DNA from: Adhaeribacter sp.
GTDB taxonomy: Bacteria; Bacteroidota; Bacteroidia; Cytophagales; Hymenobacteraceae
DNA length: 9,964 nucleotides
Assembly (NCBI GenBank): GCA_028288395.1
Contig: JAQBNV010000302.1
Coordinates: 1-9,964 of the forward strand
Direction of reading: 5' to 3'
The position numbers were made by a program, and so were the translations under genes. The notes below the pieces were generated by a model. That model searched no databases, was not told where the DNA came from, and saw nothing but the letters and a program-made list of their open reading frames with translations. This document shows positions 1 through 7,002 of this stretch, in pieces (positions within the stretch are counted from its first letter, which is position 1; every line of letters begins with the position of its first letter).

Positions 1-1254
1 GTGCAGGTAATATTTGCCGCTTTTCTGATGGTTTTACTAGTGATTGAACTGGCCAGCTACGTTACGCGCAGCAACAACGAGCTGGCTAAATTTATTCTGG
101 CTGTGAAGTACCGCGACTTTTCGCAGCAGTTCAACGAGAACCACACCAACCCCTCGTTAAAGCAGCTGCACCACGCTTTTAACCAGATCAACAATACCTT
201 TAAGCAACTCAGCTCCGAAAAAGAGGCCCAGTACCAATATTTACAAACCATTCTGGAACTGATAGATACGGGCATTATTTCCTTCGACGGCGAGGGTAAT
301 GTAGAATGGATGAACGAATCGTTTAAGCAAACCATTGAAGTACCTTTCCTGAAAAATATTCATGCGCTGGGTAAACGGAACGAAGTCTTGTACGAATCCA
401 TTACGAAACTAAAACCCGGGAACACGACCCTGGTAAAACTAACCGTAGGCAAAAAAACCATGCAGGTGCTGCTGTCGGCTACGCTGTTTGTGTTGCACGG
501 CCGCCAGCTTACCTTAATTGCGTTTAAAAACGTGAGCCACGCCCTCGACGAAACCGAAACCGAAGCCTGGCAGAAACTGCTCCGGGTAATGACCCACGAA
601 ATTATGAATTCGGTGGCACCCATTGCCTCTTTGGCCGACACCTTGCGCCGCCACGTGCGCCTCGAAAAAGAAAAAATAACCGAACCGCCCCAATACAACA
701 CCGACCTGCTCGACGATGTAGACGAAGGCATTGGTATTATTCAGCACCGCAGCGAAGGGTTATTAAATTTTGCCCAGATTTACCGCAATTTCAGTAAAAT
801 AAACAACCCTAATCTAACCACGGTTTACGTAGCCGAACTCTTCAACAGCATTAGTGCGCTTTTAAAACACCAGCTCAAAGAGAAAAAGGTACGGCTGGTT
901 ATCACCGTTACGCCCCCCGATTTAATATTCCAGGCCGATTCGCAGTTGATGGAGCAGGTACTGATTAACCTGGTGCTGAACGCCGCCAAAGCTGTACGCC
1001 ACCGCGACAACCCTGTGGTGCAACTGGTAGGCCGCATCGGCGAAAACGAACGCGTAGCCATTGATGTAATCGACAACGGCACCGGTATTCCGCCCGAGCT
1101 GCTCGACAGTATATTTATTCCGTTCTTCACCACGCACAAAGATGGTTCCGGTATTGGTTTAAGCCTGGCCAAACAAATCATGCACCTGCACAAAGGCAAT
1201 ATTCAGGTAGAATCGGTAGAAGATGAAGGCACGGTGTTCCGGTTGCAGTTTTAA
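1..1254 (+). CDS. Sensor histidine kinase, NtrY-like, 5' end cut by the window edge
   Basis: This is the C-terminal 417 residues of a membrane-bound sensor kinase. ATP is used to phosphorylate a conserved histidine, and the phosphate then passes to a response regulator that is not in this window. Visible order: a hydrophobic segment at about residues 2-18, a HAMP-like/coiled linker to about 75, a PAS-like domain at about 76-185 (LDTGIISFD-type start, with N and W in GNVEWMNESF), the dimerisation/phosphoacceptor region with the H-box THEIMNSVAPI (His199), and an HATPase_c domain with N-box Asn323/Asn327, G1 box DNGTGIP (Asp358) and G2 box GSGIGLSLAK (from residue 382). All catalytic boxes are present, so the kinase should be active. 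The THEIMNS H-box is typical of Bacteroidota NtrY-like kinases, whose genes often follow an NtrC-type sigma-54 activator; that pairing is inference. The GTG at base 1 is probably an internal valine, because a first membrane segment and periplasmic loop are expected upstream. It ends in TAA. Confidence 0.93.
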   Translation: MQVIFAAFLMVLLVIELASYVTRSNNELAKFILAVKYRDFSQQFNENHTNPSLKQLHHAFNQINNTFKQLSSEKEAQYQYLQTILELIDTGIISFDGEGNVEWMNESFKQTIEVPFLKNIHALGKRNEVLYESITKLKPGNTTLVKLTVGKKTMQVLLSATLFVLHGRQLTLIAFKNVSHALDETETEAWQKLLRVMTHEIMNSVAPIASLADTLRRHVRLEKEKITEPPQYNTDLLDDVDEGIGIIQHRSEGLLNFAQIYRNFSKINNPNLTTVYVAELFNSISALLKHQLKEKKVRLVITVTPPDLIFQADSQLMEQVLINLVLNAAKAVRHRDNPVVQLVGRIGENERVAIDVIDNGTGIPPELLDSIFIPFFTTHKDGSGIGLSLAKQIMHLHKGNIQVESVEDEGTVFRLQF

Positions 1255-1705
1255 TTTTTTCAACAGGAGCCAGCCCTCTACACTTACCACGGCGGCACTT
1301 GCGCCTACCAGACTTTATATTATTATAAGTCAGTTCTTTACACCCGGTTTATTTACAGCATATTCTTTCCTTCTTACTTATTAATACCGCCTTTCCTCTT
1401 TGTAAATCTGTTTCGCCTGATGTAATTAGATTAAAAACTAAATTCCTATTTCCCCAAAAAGGTGTTTATTTGCAGCCACTGGCCCTTTAAAAGTCATGGG
1501 CCAATCATACCATTACGCTATATTCTGAGCCTATTTCGTTACCGGGCTAACTCTGTTTTATTATCGAGGAAGGAGATAATACTTTCCGTTTTTCCCAAAT
1601 TGCTCTATTTATTAAATAAAATTTCTTGATAAAATAGAGCCAGTATTATCATTCTTATGATAAAGAACTAACCAGGAGCGCCTGCTTAAATTTTAAAATT
1701 AGTAC
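1255..1705. other. Non-coding gap between the kinase and antiporter genes
   Basis: This 451-base AT-rich gap has no convincing ORF on either strand and no recognisable tRNA or small RNA. No hairpin with a clear T-run follows the kinase stop. It contains a weak GGCG/CGCC hairpin near 1290-1305, a 6-bp inverted repeat TGGCCC (1480-1485) / GGGCCA (1498-1503), and the nested inverted repeat listed separately at 1575-1650. The promoter of the antiporter gene should lie in its last 150 bases, but I could not place a clean TTTG/TAnnTTTG pair. Confidence 0.6.
1575..1650. repeat. Nested inverted repeat upstream of the antiporter gene
   Basis: Two 9-bp perfect inverted repeats are nested. The outer arms are GATAATACT (1575-1583) and AGTATTATC (1642-1650). 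The inner arms are GCTCTATTT (1602-1610) and AAATAGAGC (1632-1640). On the right side the two arms are separated by one base, on the left by 18 bases, and the inner loop is 21 bases. The RNA could fold as a two-part stem with a large left bulge, ending about 55 bases before the antiporter start. It could be a leader structure, a paired operator, or the remnant of a small palindromic element. Its function is unknown. Confidence 0.5.
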
Positions 1706-2788
1706 GTGAAATCAAAAATATCTCTTCCGCTTTGGACCATCGCAGCCCCAATAACAGCTAGTTTGCTTTTCTTCGGAAGTTCATACTTCTCCGGAGATGT
1801 TTATACGATTTTGCAGGCTTGTGCCCTTATAGCGGCCGTATTAGCGGCCGTGCATCACGCCGAAGTTGTCGCCCACCGGGTTGGTGAGCCTTACGGAACC
1901 TTATTGCTGGCCATCGCTATCACGGTTATTGAGGTGTCGTTGATTGTTTCGTTAATGCTGGCAGGTGGTCCCGGGTCGGATACGCTCGCCCGCGACACGG
2001 TATTTGCGGCCGTTATGATTATTATTACCGGTATAATTGGTTTATGTCTTTTGTCGGGGGGATACCGGTTTAAGGAGCAGGAGTTTGGCATATATGCTGT
2101 TAGCGCCGCGCTCGTTACGCTTACCGCTATTACCGTACTTACCCTGGTACTTCCCAATTATACCACCAGTGTACTCGGGCCGGTTTATAGCAATGGCCAA
2201 CTAATTTTTATAGCCATTGTCTGTTTGATTCTATACGGCACTTTTGTAGCGGTACAAACGGGCCGCCACCGGGATTATTTTCTTCCCCCCGACGCAGATA
2301 CCGATGAAGAAGTTCACGCTGCCCCACCCACCAACAACGCAACGGCCCTAAGTTTAGGTCTATTGCTGGCATGTTTAGGCGCGGTAGTGTTGCTGGCTAA
2401 AAAGTGAGCTCCTACCATAGAAAAAGGAGTGGTGGAGCTAGGTGCTCCCAAATCGTTGGTAGGGGTTATTGTGGCCCTGGTTATTCTACTACCCGAGGGG
2501 CTGGCCGCCTTACGGGCAGCCCGGAAAAACCGTTTACAAACTAGTCTTAATCTTGCCTTGGGCTCAGCGTTGGCGAGCATCGGACTTACCATTCCGGCCG
2601 TAGCCATTGCCTCCCTATTTACCGGCATGACGGTTACCTTAGGGATTGATACAAAATCAATCGTTCTGTTACTTTTGGCTTTGTTCACCATTATGTTATC
2701 CTTTGGAACAGGCCGCACCAATATTCTGCAGGGAGTAGTATTATTGGTAATATTTGCCGTTTATCTGTTTACAACGGTTATTCCCTGA
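1706..2788 (+). pseudogene. chaA: Calcium/proton antiporter (ChaA/Cax family) interrupted by an in-frame TGA
   Basis: Reading through one stop gives about 360 residues, close to E. coli ChaA at 366. The CaCA-family protein exchanges cytoplasmic Ca2+ (or Na+/K+) for protons across the inner membrane. Evidence includes the first signature EVVAHRVGEPYGTLLLAI followed by TVIEVSLI (residues about 52-82), the second repeat GAPKSLVGVIVALVILLPEG with LNLALGSALASIGLTIPAVA, and about 11 hydrophobic segments. The GTG at 1706 is the first possible start after an in-frame TAG at 1700 and gives the family-like SLPLWTIAAP beginning. AGGAG lies about 27 bases upstream, too far for a normal ribosome site. TGA at 2405-2407 follows ...VVLLAKK, and the same frame continues at once with APTIEKGVVELGAP, so a single codon is affected and no frameshift exists. 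The stop falls in the loop after the seventh segment, separating the two ion-exchange repeats. Without readthrough or a two-piece protein (restart at GTG 2429 is possible) the transporter should be inactive. It ends in a second TGA. Confidence 0.85.
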
Positions 2789-2833
2789 GTAAAAAGGTAA
2801 AAGTAAACCTTATTGCAGTTATAAGTCGCGGGG

Positions 2834-2866
2834 AAGCGTAGTTGCAGGAGATTGCGCCTACAGCTT
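2834..2866. repeat. Hairpin downstream of the antiporter gene
   Basis: AAGCGTAG (2834-2841) can pair with CTAC-A-GCTT (2858-2866), giving an 8-bp stem with one bulged A and a 16-base loop. It lies 46 bases after the antiporter stop and is followed only by TTACTTC, so it would be a poor intrinsic terminator. It may still mark the 3' end of that transcript. Confidence 0.3.
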
Positions 2867-2880
2867 TACTTCTGAAGTAA
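2866..2880. promoter_or_regulatory. 15-base perfect palindrome, operator-like
   Basis: TTACTTC (2866-2872) and GAAGTAA (2874-2880) are a perfect 7-bp inverted repeat around one central base, the form of a dimeric regulator site. It lies between the convergent antiporter and HTH-protein genes, not at an obvious promoter, so an operator role is doubtful. Its last arm base overlaps the preceding hairpin. Confidence 0.25.
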
Positions 2881-3024
2881 CTGATTCAGACCTGCCGGGA
2901 GTAAGAATAAAAAAAGCCGGCAAACTTTCCTGGATCTTTAAAAATTTATTACGGCTTGCGTAAAATTGGCAACAGGCAATTTATAGCAGAGTTAGCAGGT
3001 CAGGCTATATTTTTCAACCGCCTA

Positions 3025-3507
3025 TTATTTGCAGTTGCAAACCTTTCTTTTCTTTATTTCCCGGATATATTTTTTTTCGTAACCGGTGGCTTTGGCAATC
3101 TGGTTTACCGACATGCCTGCTTTTAATTTACTTCGCACGACATCTTCTTTGGAGAGCTTTCTCCTGGCAAATTTTATTCTGGGTTTTGTTTTGGCCTTAA
3201 TATTGGCTGTTTTTACCTCGGGTTTAACTGGTTCATTTCCAGAAGCTAACACAGTTAAAGCGCTGTCGGGTTTATTTGGTTTCGGCTCGTCTTCCGGGCC
3301 GGAGTCGGCAGGTATGGGAGCGTTTATAGATTCGCGGGCCACTACCATTTTAGTAGCCTTCAATTCTTTTATTTCGCTTTGGGTAAATTCAGAATCCTTA
3401 ACCGGATCTTTTCGCTGTATGGCGTAAATCGTCAAGATTACAATTACAAAGATTAAGAATGCCCCAAATCCACCTTTATCTTCTTTAAACCAGCGTTTAA
3501 TATCCAT
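3025..3507 (-). CDS. Unrecognised membrane-anchored protein with a C-terminal helix-turn-helix-like region
   Basis: I do not recognise this 160-residue protein. It starts at ATG 3505-3507 (MDIKRWFKEDKGG), has one strong hydrophobic segment at about residues 13-30 (FGAFLIFVIVILTIYAI), then a long hydrophilic, Pro- and Lys-rich linker (about 31-112). It ends with a compact basic region at about 117-155 whose pattern SVNQIAKATGYEKKYIREIKKR resembles a helix-turn-helix of the resolvase or sigma-region-4 kind. The tail is VCNCK, with two cysteines. Charges flanking the membrane segment are similar on both sides, so I cannot tell whether the C-terminal region is cytoplasmic. It could be a membrane-tethered DNA-binding protein, or a periplasmic small domain that only looks like an HTH. 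The upstream DNA is A-rich (AAAACAAAA before ATG) with no Shine-Dalgarno. The gene converges on the antiporter gene and stands alone. A plus-strand ORF overlapping it lacks any such domain pattern, so the minus-strand reading is preferred. Confidence 0.7.
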   Translation of the reverse strand: MDIKRWFKEDKGGFGAFLIFVIVILTIYAIQRKDPVKDSEFTQSEIKELKATKMVVARESINAPIPADSGPEDEPKPNKPDSALTVLASGNEPVKPEVKTANIKAKTKPRIKFARRKLSKEDVVRSKLKAGMSVNQIAKATGYEKKYIREIKKRKVCNCK

Positions 3508-3604
3508 TTTTGTTTTAATAATACTAAATCTGTTTGGCTATTTAATCCGTTCCGGCAACTTCGTTTTACATTAAATAGGGTAGCCGATTGTCTTTAAAAT
3601 AATG

Positions 3605-3623
3605 GTAGCAGTACTGCTGCTAC
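3605..3623. repeat. Hairpin with an internal 10-bp palindrome
   Basis: GTAGCAG (3605-3611) and CTGCTAC (3617-3623) form a perfect 7-bp stem with a 5-base loop. GCAGTACTGC (3608-3617) inside it is itself a perfect palindrome. It lies about 100 bases upstream of the minus-strand HTH-protein start, where an operator or leader hairpin would fit. No T-run follows it on either strand that would make it a good terminator. Confidence 0.35.
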
Positions 3624-4438
3624 TCAATTTAATTGTAGCTTTCGCCGGTTGTTTCAGGAATATTTTGCCCGCTTTATCTCTACACCTCGTTTTATGTTAA
3701 ATCACCTGGTTTAGCTACTTAATACGAGCCATGCGCATTCCTATAGCCTTTTTTAACATTATATTTCCGGGTGATTGCCGCTTTGTCGTGGGATGCATTG
3801 TCTTGCTCAAACATCTACCTTAATATCAAGGCCTTATATGTACGTTATGCATCAATTTGGGTTATTAGTGCGGGCCTACAGAAAGGGATTTGTGCGATAG
3901 GTTGCCTTTAACCAGCACCCGTATAAAGAGAAACAGCAAGGAAGCACTTATAAATTGAGGTATGCTTAACACCTTCCGGAAACACCCAATCACTCCCTCT
4001 CCTTACCTGGTTTATATTTTCCTTCGGCTTGATATTCTCCGGAAGACGGCACGCATTATTGCGGGCAAGGAGCCGGTTTTGCGTTCTTTTTATTTTGCTC
4101 CTAACCCTATTCTATATTATTACCGTATCGCTTTTAGCCTTTTTGATAAATTATGAACGGAATTTTAACTTCATTTTCTCATCTTTTGTTAATACCGGCA
4201 GCAATCATTTATGCGTTGGTTATATAAATGAGCTTCATATTTATCGAAAGTGCTTTATCGGCTTAACCTCCGGAAAAGATGACCTACAAAGCCTATTGCG
4301 CGCCAGCAGCTTTCTTTCGTCGGGTCCAGTAATTCTTCCCTTTTCTGATAAAAGTTTTTACGCCAACTCCTATCAGGAAGCGCATACTTTCTCCAAAAGA
4401 TTCTAAAAAAAGCTACTACTGGCCTGCCACCCGGAGAA

Positions 4439-4505
4439 AAGATATTTTTTTAACCGAATATTGCACGTGCCGCAGCGTTGTAAGATCTGAATAAAAAAAT
4501 ATCTT
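4439..4505. repeat. 14-bp perfect inverted repeat upstream of the M13 peptidase gene
   Basis: AAGATATTTTTTTA (4439-4452) is the exact reverse complement of TAAAAAAATATCTT (4492-4505), with 39 bases between. The spacer contains the 8-bp palindrome GCACGTGC (4463-4470) and the site AGATCT (4483-4488). The right arm overlaps the proposed -7 promoter element, so the repeat could bind a regulator or form a structure that affects peptidase transcription. The arms are almost all A/T, which raises the chance of coincidence. Confidence 0.5.
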
Positions 4506-4507
4506 AA
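4477..4507 (+). promoter_or_regulatory. Possible Bacteroidota-type promoter of the M13 peptidase gene
   Basis: GTTG (4477-4480) is followed after 19 bases by TATCTTAA (4500-4507). The Bacteroidota primary sigma consensus is TTTG, about 19-21 bases, then TAnnTTTG. Spacing and the TAnnTT core agree, but the last two bases of the -7 box and the first base of the -33 box do not. It would start transcription about 45 bases before the ATG at 4561. Confidence 0.35.
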
Positions 4508-4560
4508 CAGGTATTTCAGAACAATAGTTATTATAAAATCTAAATCAGATAAACCAAACT

Positions 4561-6606
4561 ATGTTAAAAACGAAGGCAAAATCCCTCGGAATTTCTTTTG
4601 TAGCCATAGCCGCCTTGCTGGCTACCGGCTGTAATAAAACCACGGAACAGGAAAGGAAGCGCCACTCCGGCATTATCCGGGAAAACATGGATACGACCAT
4701 TGCGCCCGGCCATAATTTTACGGCGTTCGTAAACGGGGCTTGGGTTAAAAAAACCCAAATTCCCGCCGATAAAGCGGCTTATGGCGTCATGTCTATTGTT
4801 AGGGATAAAGCCCAGGAAAATGTAAAATCCATCATCGAAGCTTCGGCGGCTGGTGATTTTAAGCAGGGTTCCGAAGAACAGAAAATAGGCGACTTATACG
4901 AATCTTATATGAACCTGAAAGCCCGGGATTCTATTGGGCTGAAACCCCTGGAACCGGAATTGCAGAAAATTGCGGCCATCGCGAATTATAAAGACCTGGC
5001 AAGGTATTTTGCTTACGCGAATAAATACAGCAACAGCACCCCGTTTAGCATTAGCGTTACCGAAGATTTCAAAAACCCAAAACAATACATGGTTTTAACC
5101 TAGCAAAGCGGGTTGGGTCTGCCGGAACGGGAATATTACCTGCTGAACGATGCTAAATCGAAAGATATCCGCAGCAAATATGTAGCGCACATCGAAAAAA
5201 TGCTGACGCTGGCCGGTATTCCGAATGGCAAAGCTAAGGCTGCGCAAATTATGGCGCTGGAAACCCAAATAGCGACCCAGCACATGAAAAAAGAAGACAC
5301 CCGCAACATGGTGGCGCTTTATAATAAATATTCCGTTAAAAACCTGGATACCTTAATGCCCGATTTTGATTGGAATACGATGCTCCAGGAAGCCGGGATT
5401 AAACAGGACAGCATTGTAATTGCCCAGGTAGCCTACACCAAAGCCCTGAATAATATTATCAAAACTACGCCCATCGATATCTGGAAAACTTATCTGCAAT
5501 GGAGTTTGGTTAACGGTTCGGCTTCGTTTTTAACCTCTAAGCTGGACGAGCAGAACTTTGAGTTCTACAACAAAACCCTGTACGGCACGCAAGAACAAAA
5601 GCCGCAGTGGCGCCGGGCCGTAGATGTGGTAAACGGCAGCCTGGGCGAAATGGTGGGCAAAGTATACGTAAAAAAACATTTCCCGCCCGAAGCCAAAGAA
5701 CGCATGCTGGCCCTGGTCGATAACCTGCTGAAAGCCTACGAATCTAGTATAAAAGAGCTTGACTGGATGAGCGCCGACACCAAAAAGCAGGCCCTGGATA
5801 AGCTAAGTAAATTTACGCCTAAAATAGGCTACCCCGATAAATGGCGCGATTACGGTGCTTTAAAAATTGCCAAAGGCGATTTGTACGGCAACATGTTGCG
5901 GGCTACAGAATTTGAATATAACCGCAATGTTAATAAACTGGGCAAACCGGTAGATCGGGATGAATGGGGCATGACGCCACAAACCGTAAACGCTTATTAC
6001 AACCCGCCGCTAAACGAAATTGTGTTTCCGGCCGCCATTCTGCAGCCACCGTTCTTTGACCTGAACGCCGAGGATGCCGTTAATTACGGCGGTATCGGGG
6101 CGGTTATCGGGCACGAAATCGGCCACGGCTTCGACAATCAGGGCAGCACTTTTGATGGCAACGGCGTTATGCGCAACTGGTGGACCGAAAAAGACCAGGA
6201 AGAATTTAAAAAACGGACCGGCGCGCTGGTATCGCAGTACAGCGATTTTAAGGTTTTTAAAAACCTGAATGTAAACGGCACCTTCACCCTGGGCGAAAAT
6301 ATTGGCGATTTAGGTGGCCTGAGCATCGCGTTGAAGGCTTACAAAACCAGCCTGCAGGGCAAGGAAGCGCCGGTGCTGGATGGTTTTACCGGCGAACAAC
6401 GCGTATTTATTGGCTGGGCCCAGGCCTGGATGAACAAAGCCCGCGAAGAAGCGCTCCGCAACCAAGTCAGCACCGACCCGCATTCGCCGGCTAAATTCCG
6501 GGTAAACGGCATTGTCCGGAATATTCCGGAGTTCTACACGGCCTTTAAGGTGCAACCCACCGATTCCTTATATTTAGCCCCGGAGAAACGCGTAAAAATC
6601 TGGTAA
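4561..6606 (+). pseudogene. pepO: M13 (neprilysin/PepO-type) lipoprotein metallopeptidase interrupted by an in-frame TAG
   Basis: Reading through one stop gives about 681 codons, the normal length of bacterial M13 zinc endopeptidases, which cleave peptides outside the cytoplasm. The ATG at 4561 begins a lipoprotein signal (hydrophobic stretch, lipobox LATGC, Cys24). The catalytic part is complete: NAYY substrate motif (477-480), HEIGH zinc motif (His518, Glu519, His522), GENIGDLGG with zinc-ligand Glu579 and Asp583, and the C-terminal VKIW like the family's terminal VW. TAG at 5101-5103 is codon 181. It sits between ...KQYMVLT and QSGLGLPEREYYLL, a conserved M13 block in which a tryptophan or another residue normally occurs, so TGG to TAG or CAG to TAG would explain it. 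The frame is otherwise intact. Termination would leave a 180-residue lipoprotein fragment; restart at TTG 5113 would give a catalytic half without signal peptide, probably inactive. The gene has its own promoter region and a strong terminator. Confidence 0.9.
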
Positions 6607-7002
6607 GCTGTCTGGTTAAATAATGATAGCTTAAAATGCAAAAGCCTGTTTATGTAGATAAACAGGCTTTTGTATTTTCTATATCCGGATTTACGAAACT
6701 CCCTTTTCGCCTTGCTTAGGACTTGCGCTAACGTAGTACCCGGTTTTAAAATTATTCTAATTAAAAATAGCTAGCTTATTTCCGGTAATACTTACAGGCA
6801 AAGAGGCAAGCACTTTTAAAATATTGATTACCAATACAGACCGAATAAATATATTTAATATAAGTTCGCCATTAAATTGCGCAAACTTTCTAATTTACGA
6901 TTCTGGGTATACTCTTTAGCAAACACGCTATCTCTCTTGCTATTAAATATCAAAATCTACTTCTATATAATTTAAACAAAACATTCAAACGCTATAACCA
7001 AG
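6607..7002. other. Non-coding gap with terminator, upstream of the CPBP protease gene
   Basis: This is 396 bases without a gene. The first 75 bases hold the intrinsic terminator. The remainder is very AT-rich and contains one small palindrome, TTGCGCAA (6877-6884). The promoter of the following gene must lie here or just upstream of its ATG, but no convincing TTTG/TAnnTTTG pair was found. Confidence 0.6.
6633..6678. terminator. Strong intrinsic terminator after the M13 peptidase gene, probably bidirectional
   Basis: CAAAAGCCTGTTTA (6639-6652) pairs perfectly with TAAACAGGCTTTTG (6659-6672) around the 6-base loop TGTAGA. Pairing extends outward (6633-6638 with 6673-6678, including one G-T pair) to about 20 bp. 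A-rich and T-rich flanks on both sides suit termination in either direction. It begins 27 bases after the TAA of the peptidase gene. Confidence 0.92.

Larger units (their letters stand above)
3508..4560. other. Long gap (about 1 kb) without a convincing gene
   Basis: This AT-rich stretch separates the divergent HTH-protein and M13-peptidase genes. Two short overlapping plus-strand ORFs (3962-4156 and a TTG-started 4029-4406) have no domain pattern or ribosome site, and I do not call them. I see no tRNA, repeat array or transposase remnant. Structures in it are the hairpin at 3605-3623, the inverted repeat at 4439-4505 and a possible promoter at 4477-4507. Most of 3640-4430 is unexplained: it could hold an unrecognised small RNA, small gene or decayed gene. 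Confidence 0.5.

Noticed and set aside
360..1199. Several long antisense ORFs across the kinase gene
   Set aside because: They are shadows of a gene whose kinase motifs are unmistakable, and their products lack recognisable domains.
2429..2788. Second half of the antiporter as an independent small gene
   Set aside because: It starts with GTG inside sequence that is clearly the continuation of ChaA in the same frame, with no spacer. It is kept as part of one interrupted gene, although restart there cannot be excluded.
2893..2922. TGCCGG/CCGGCA hairpin as a terminator for the antiporter gene
   Set aside because: The stem is only 6 bp with an 18-base loop, and the A-run lies inside the loop and not after the stem, so it does not look like an intrinsic terminator on either strand.
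3086..3427. Plus-strand ORF opposite the HTH-like protein gene
   Set aside because: The minus-strand reading has a proper ATG, one clean membrane segment, a charged linker and an HTH-like end. The plus-strand product has no coherent pattern.
3962..4406. Two overlapping plus-strand ORFs (3962-4156 and 4029-4406) in the long gap
   Set aside because: They overlap in different frames, one begins with TTG, neither has a ribosome site or domain pattern, and the hydrophobic stretch is what AT-rich DNA gives by chance.
5101..5103. Pyrrolysine at the UAG of the M13 gene
   Set aside because: M13 peptidases are not known to contain pyrrolysine, no pyl gene is visible, and pyrrolysine systems are not expected in this bacterial group. 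A point mutation is far simpler.
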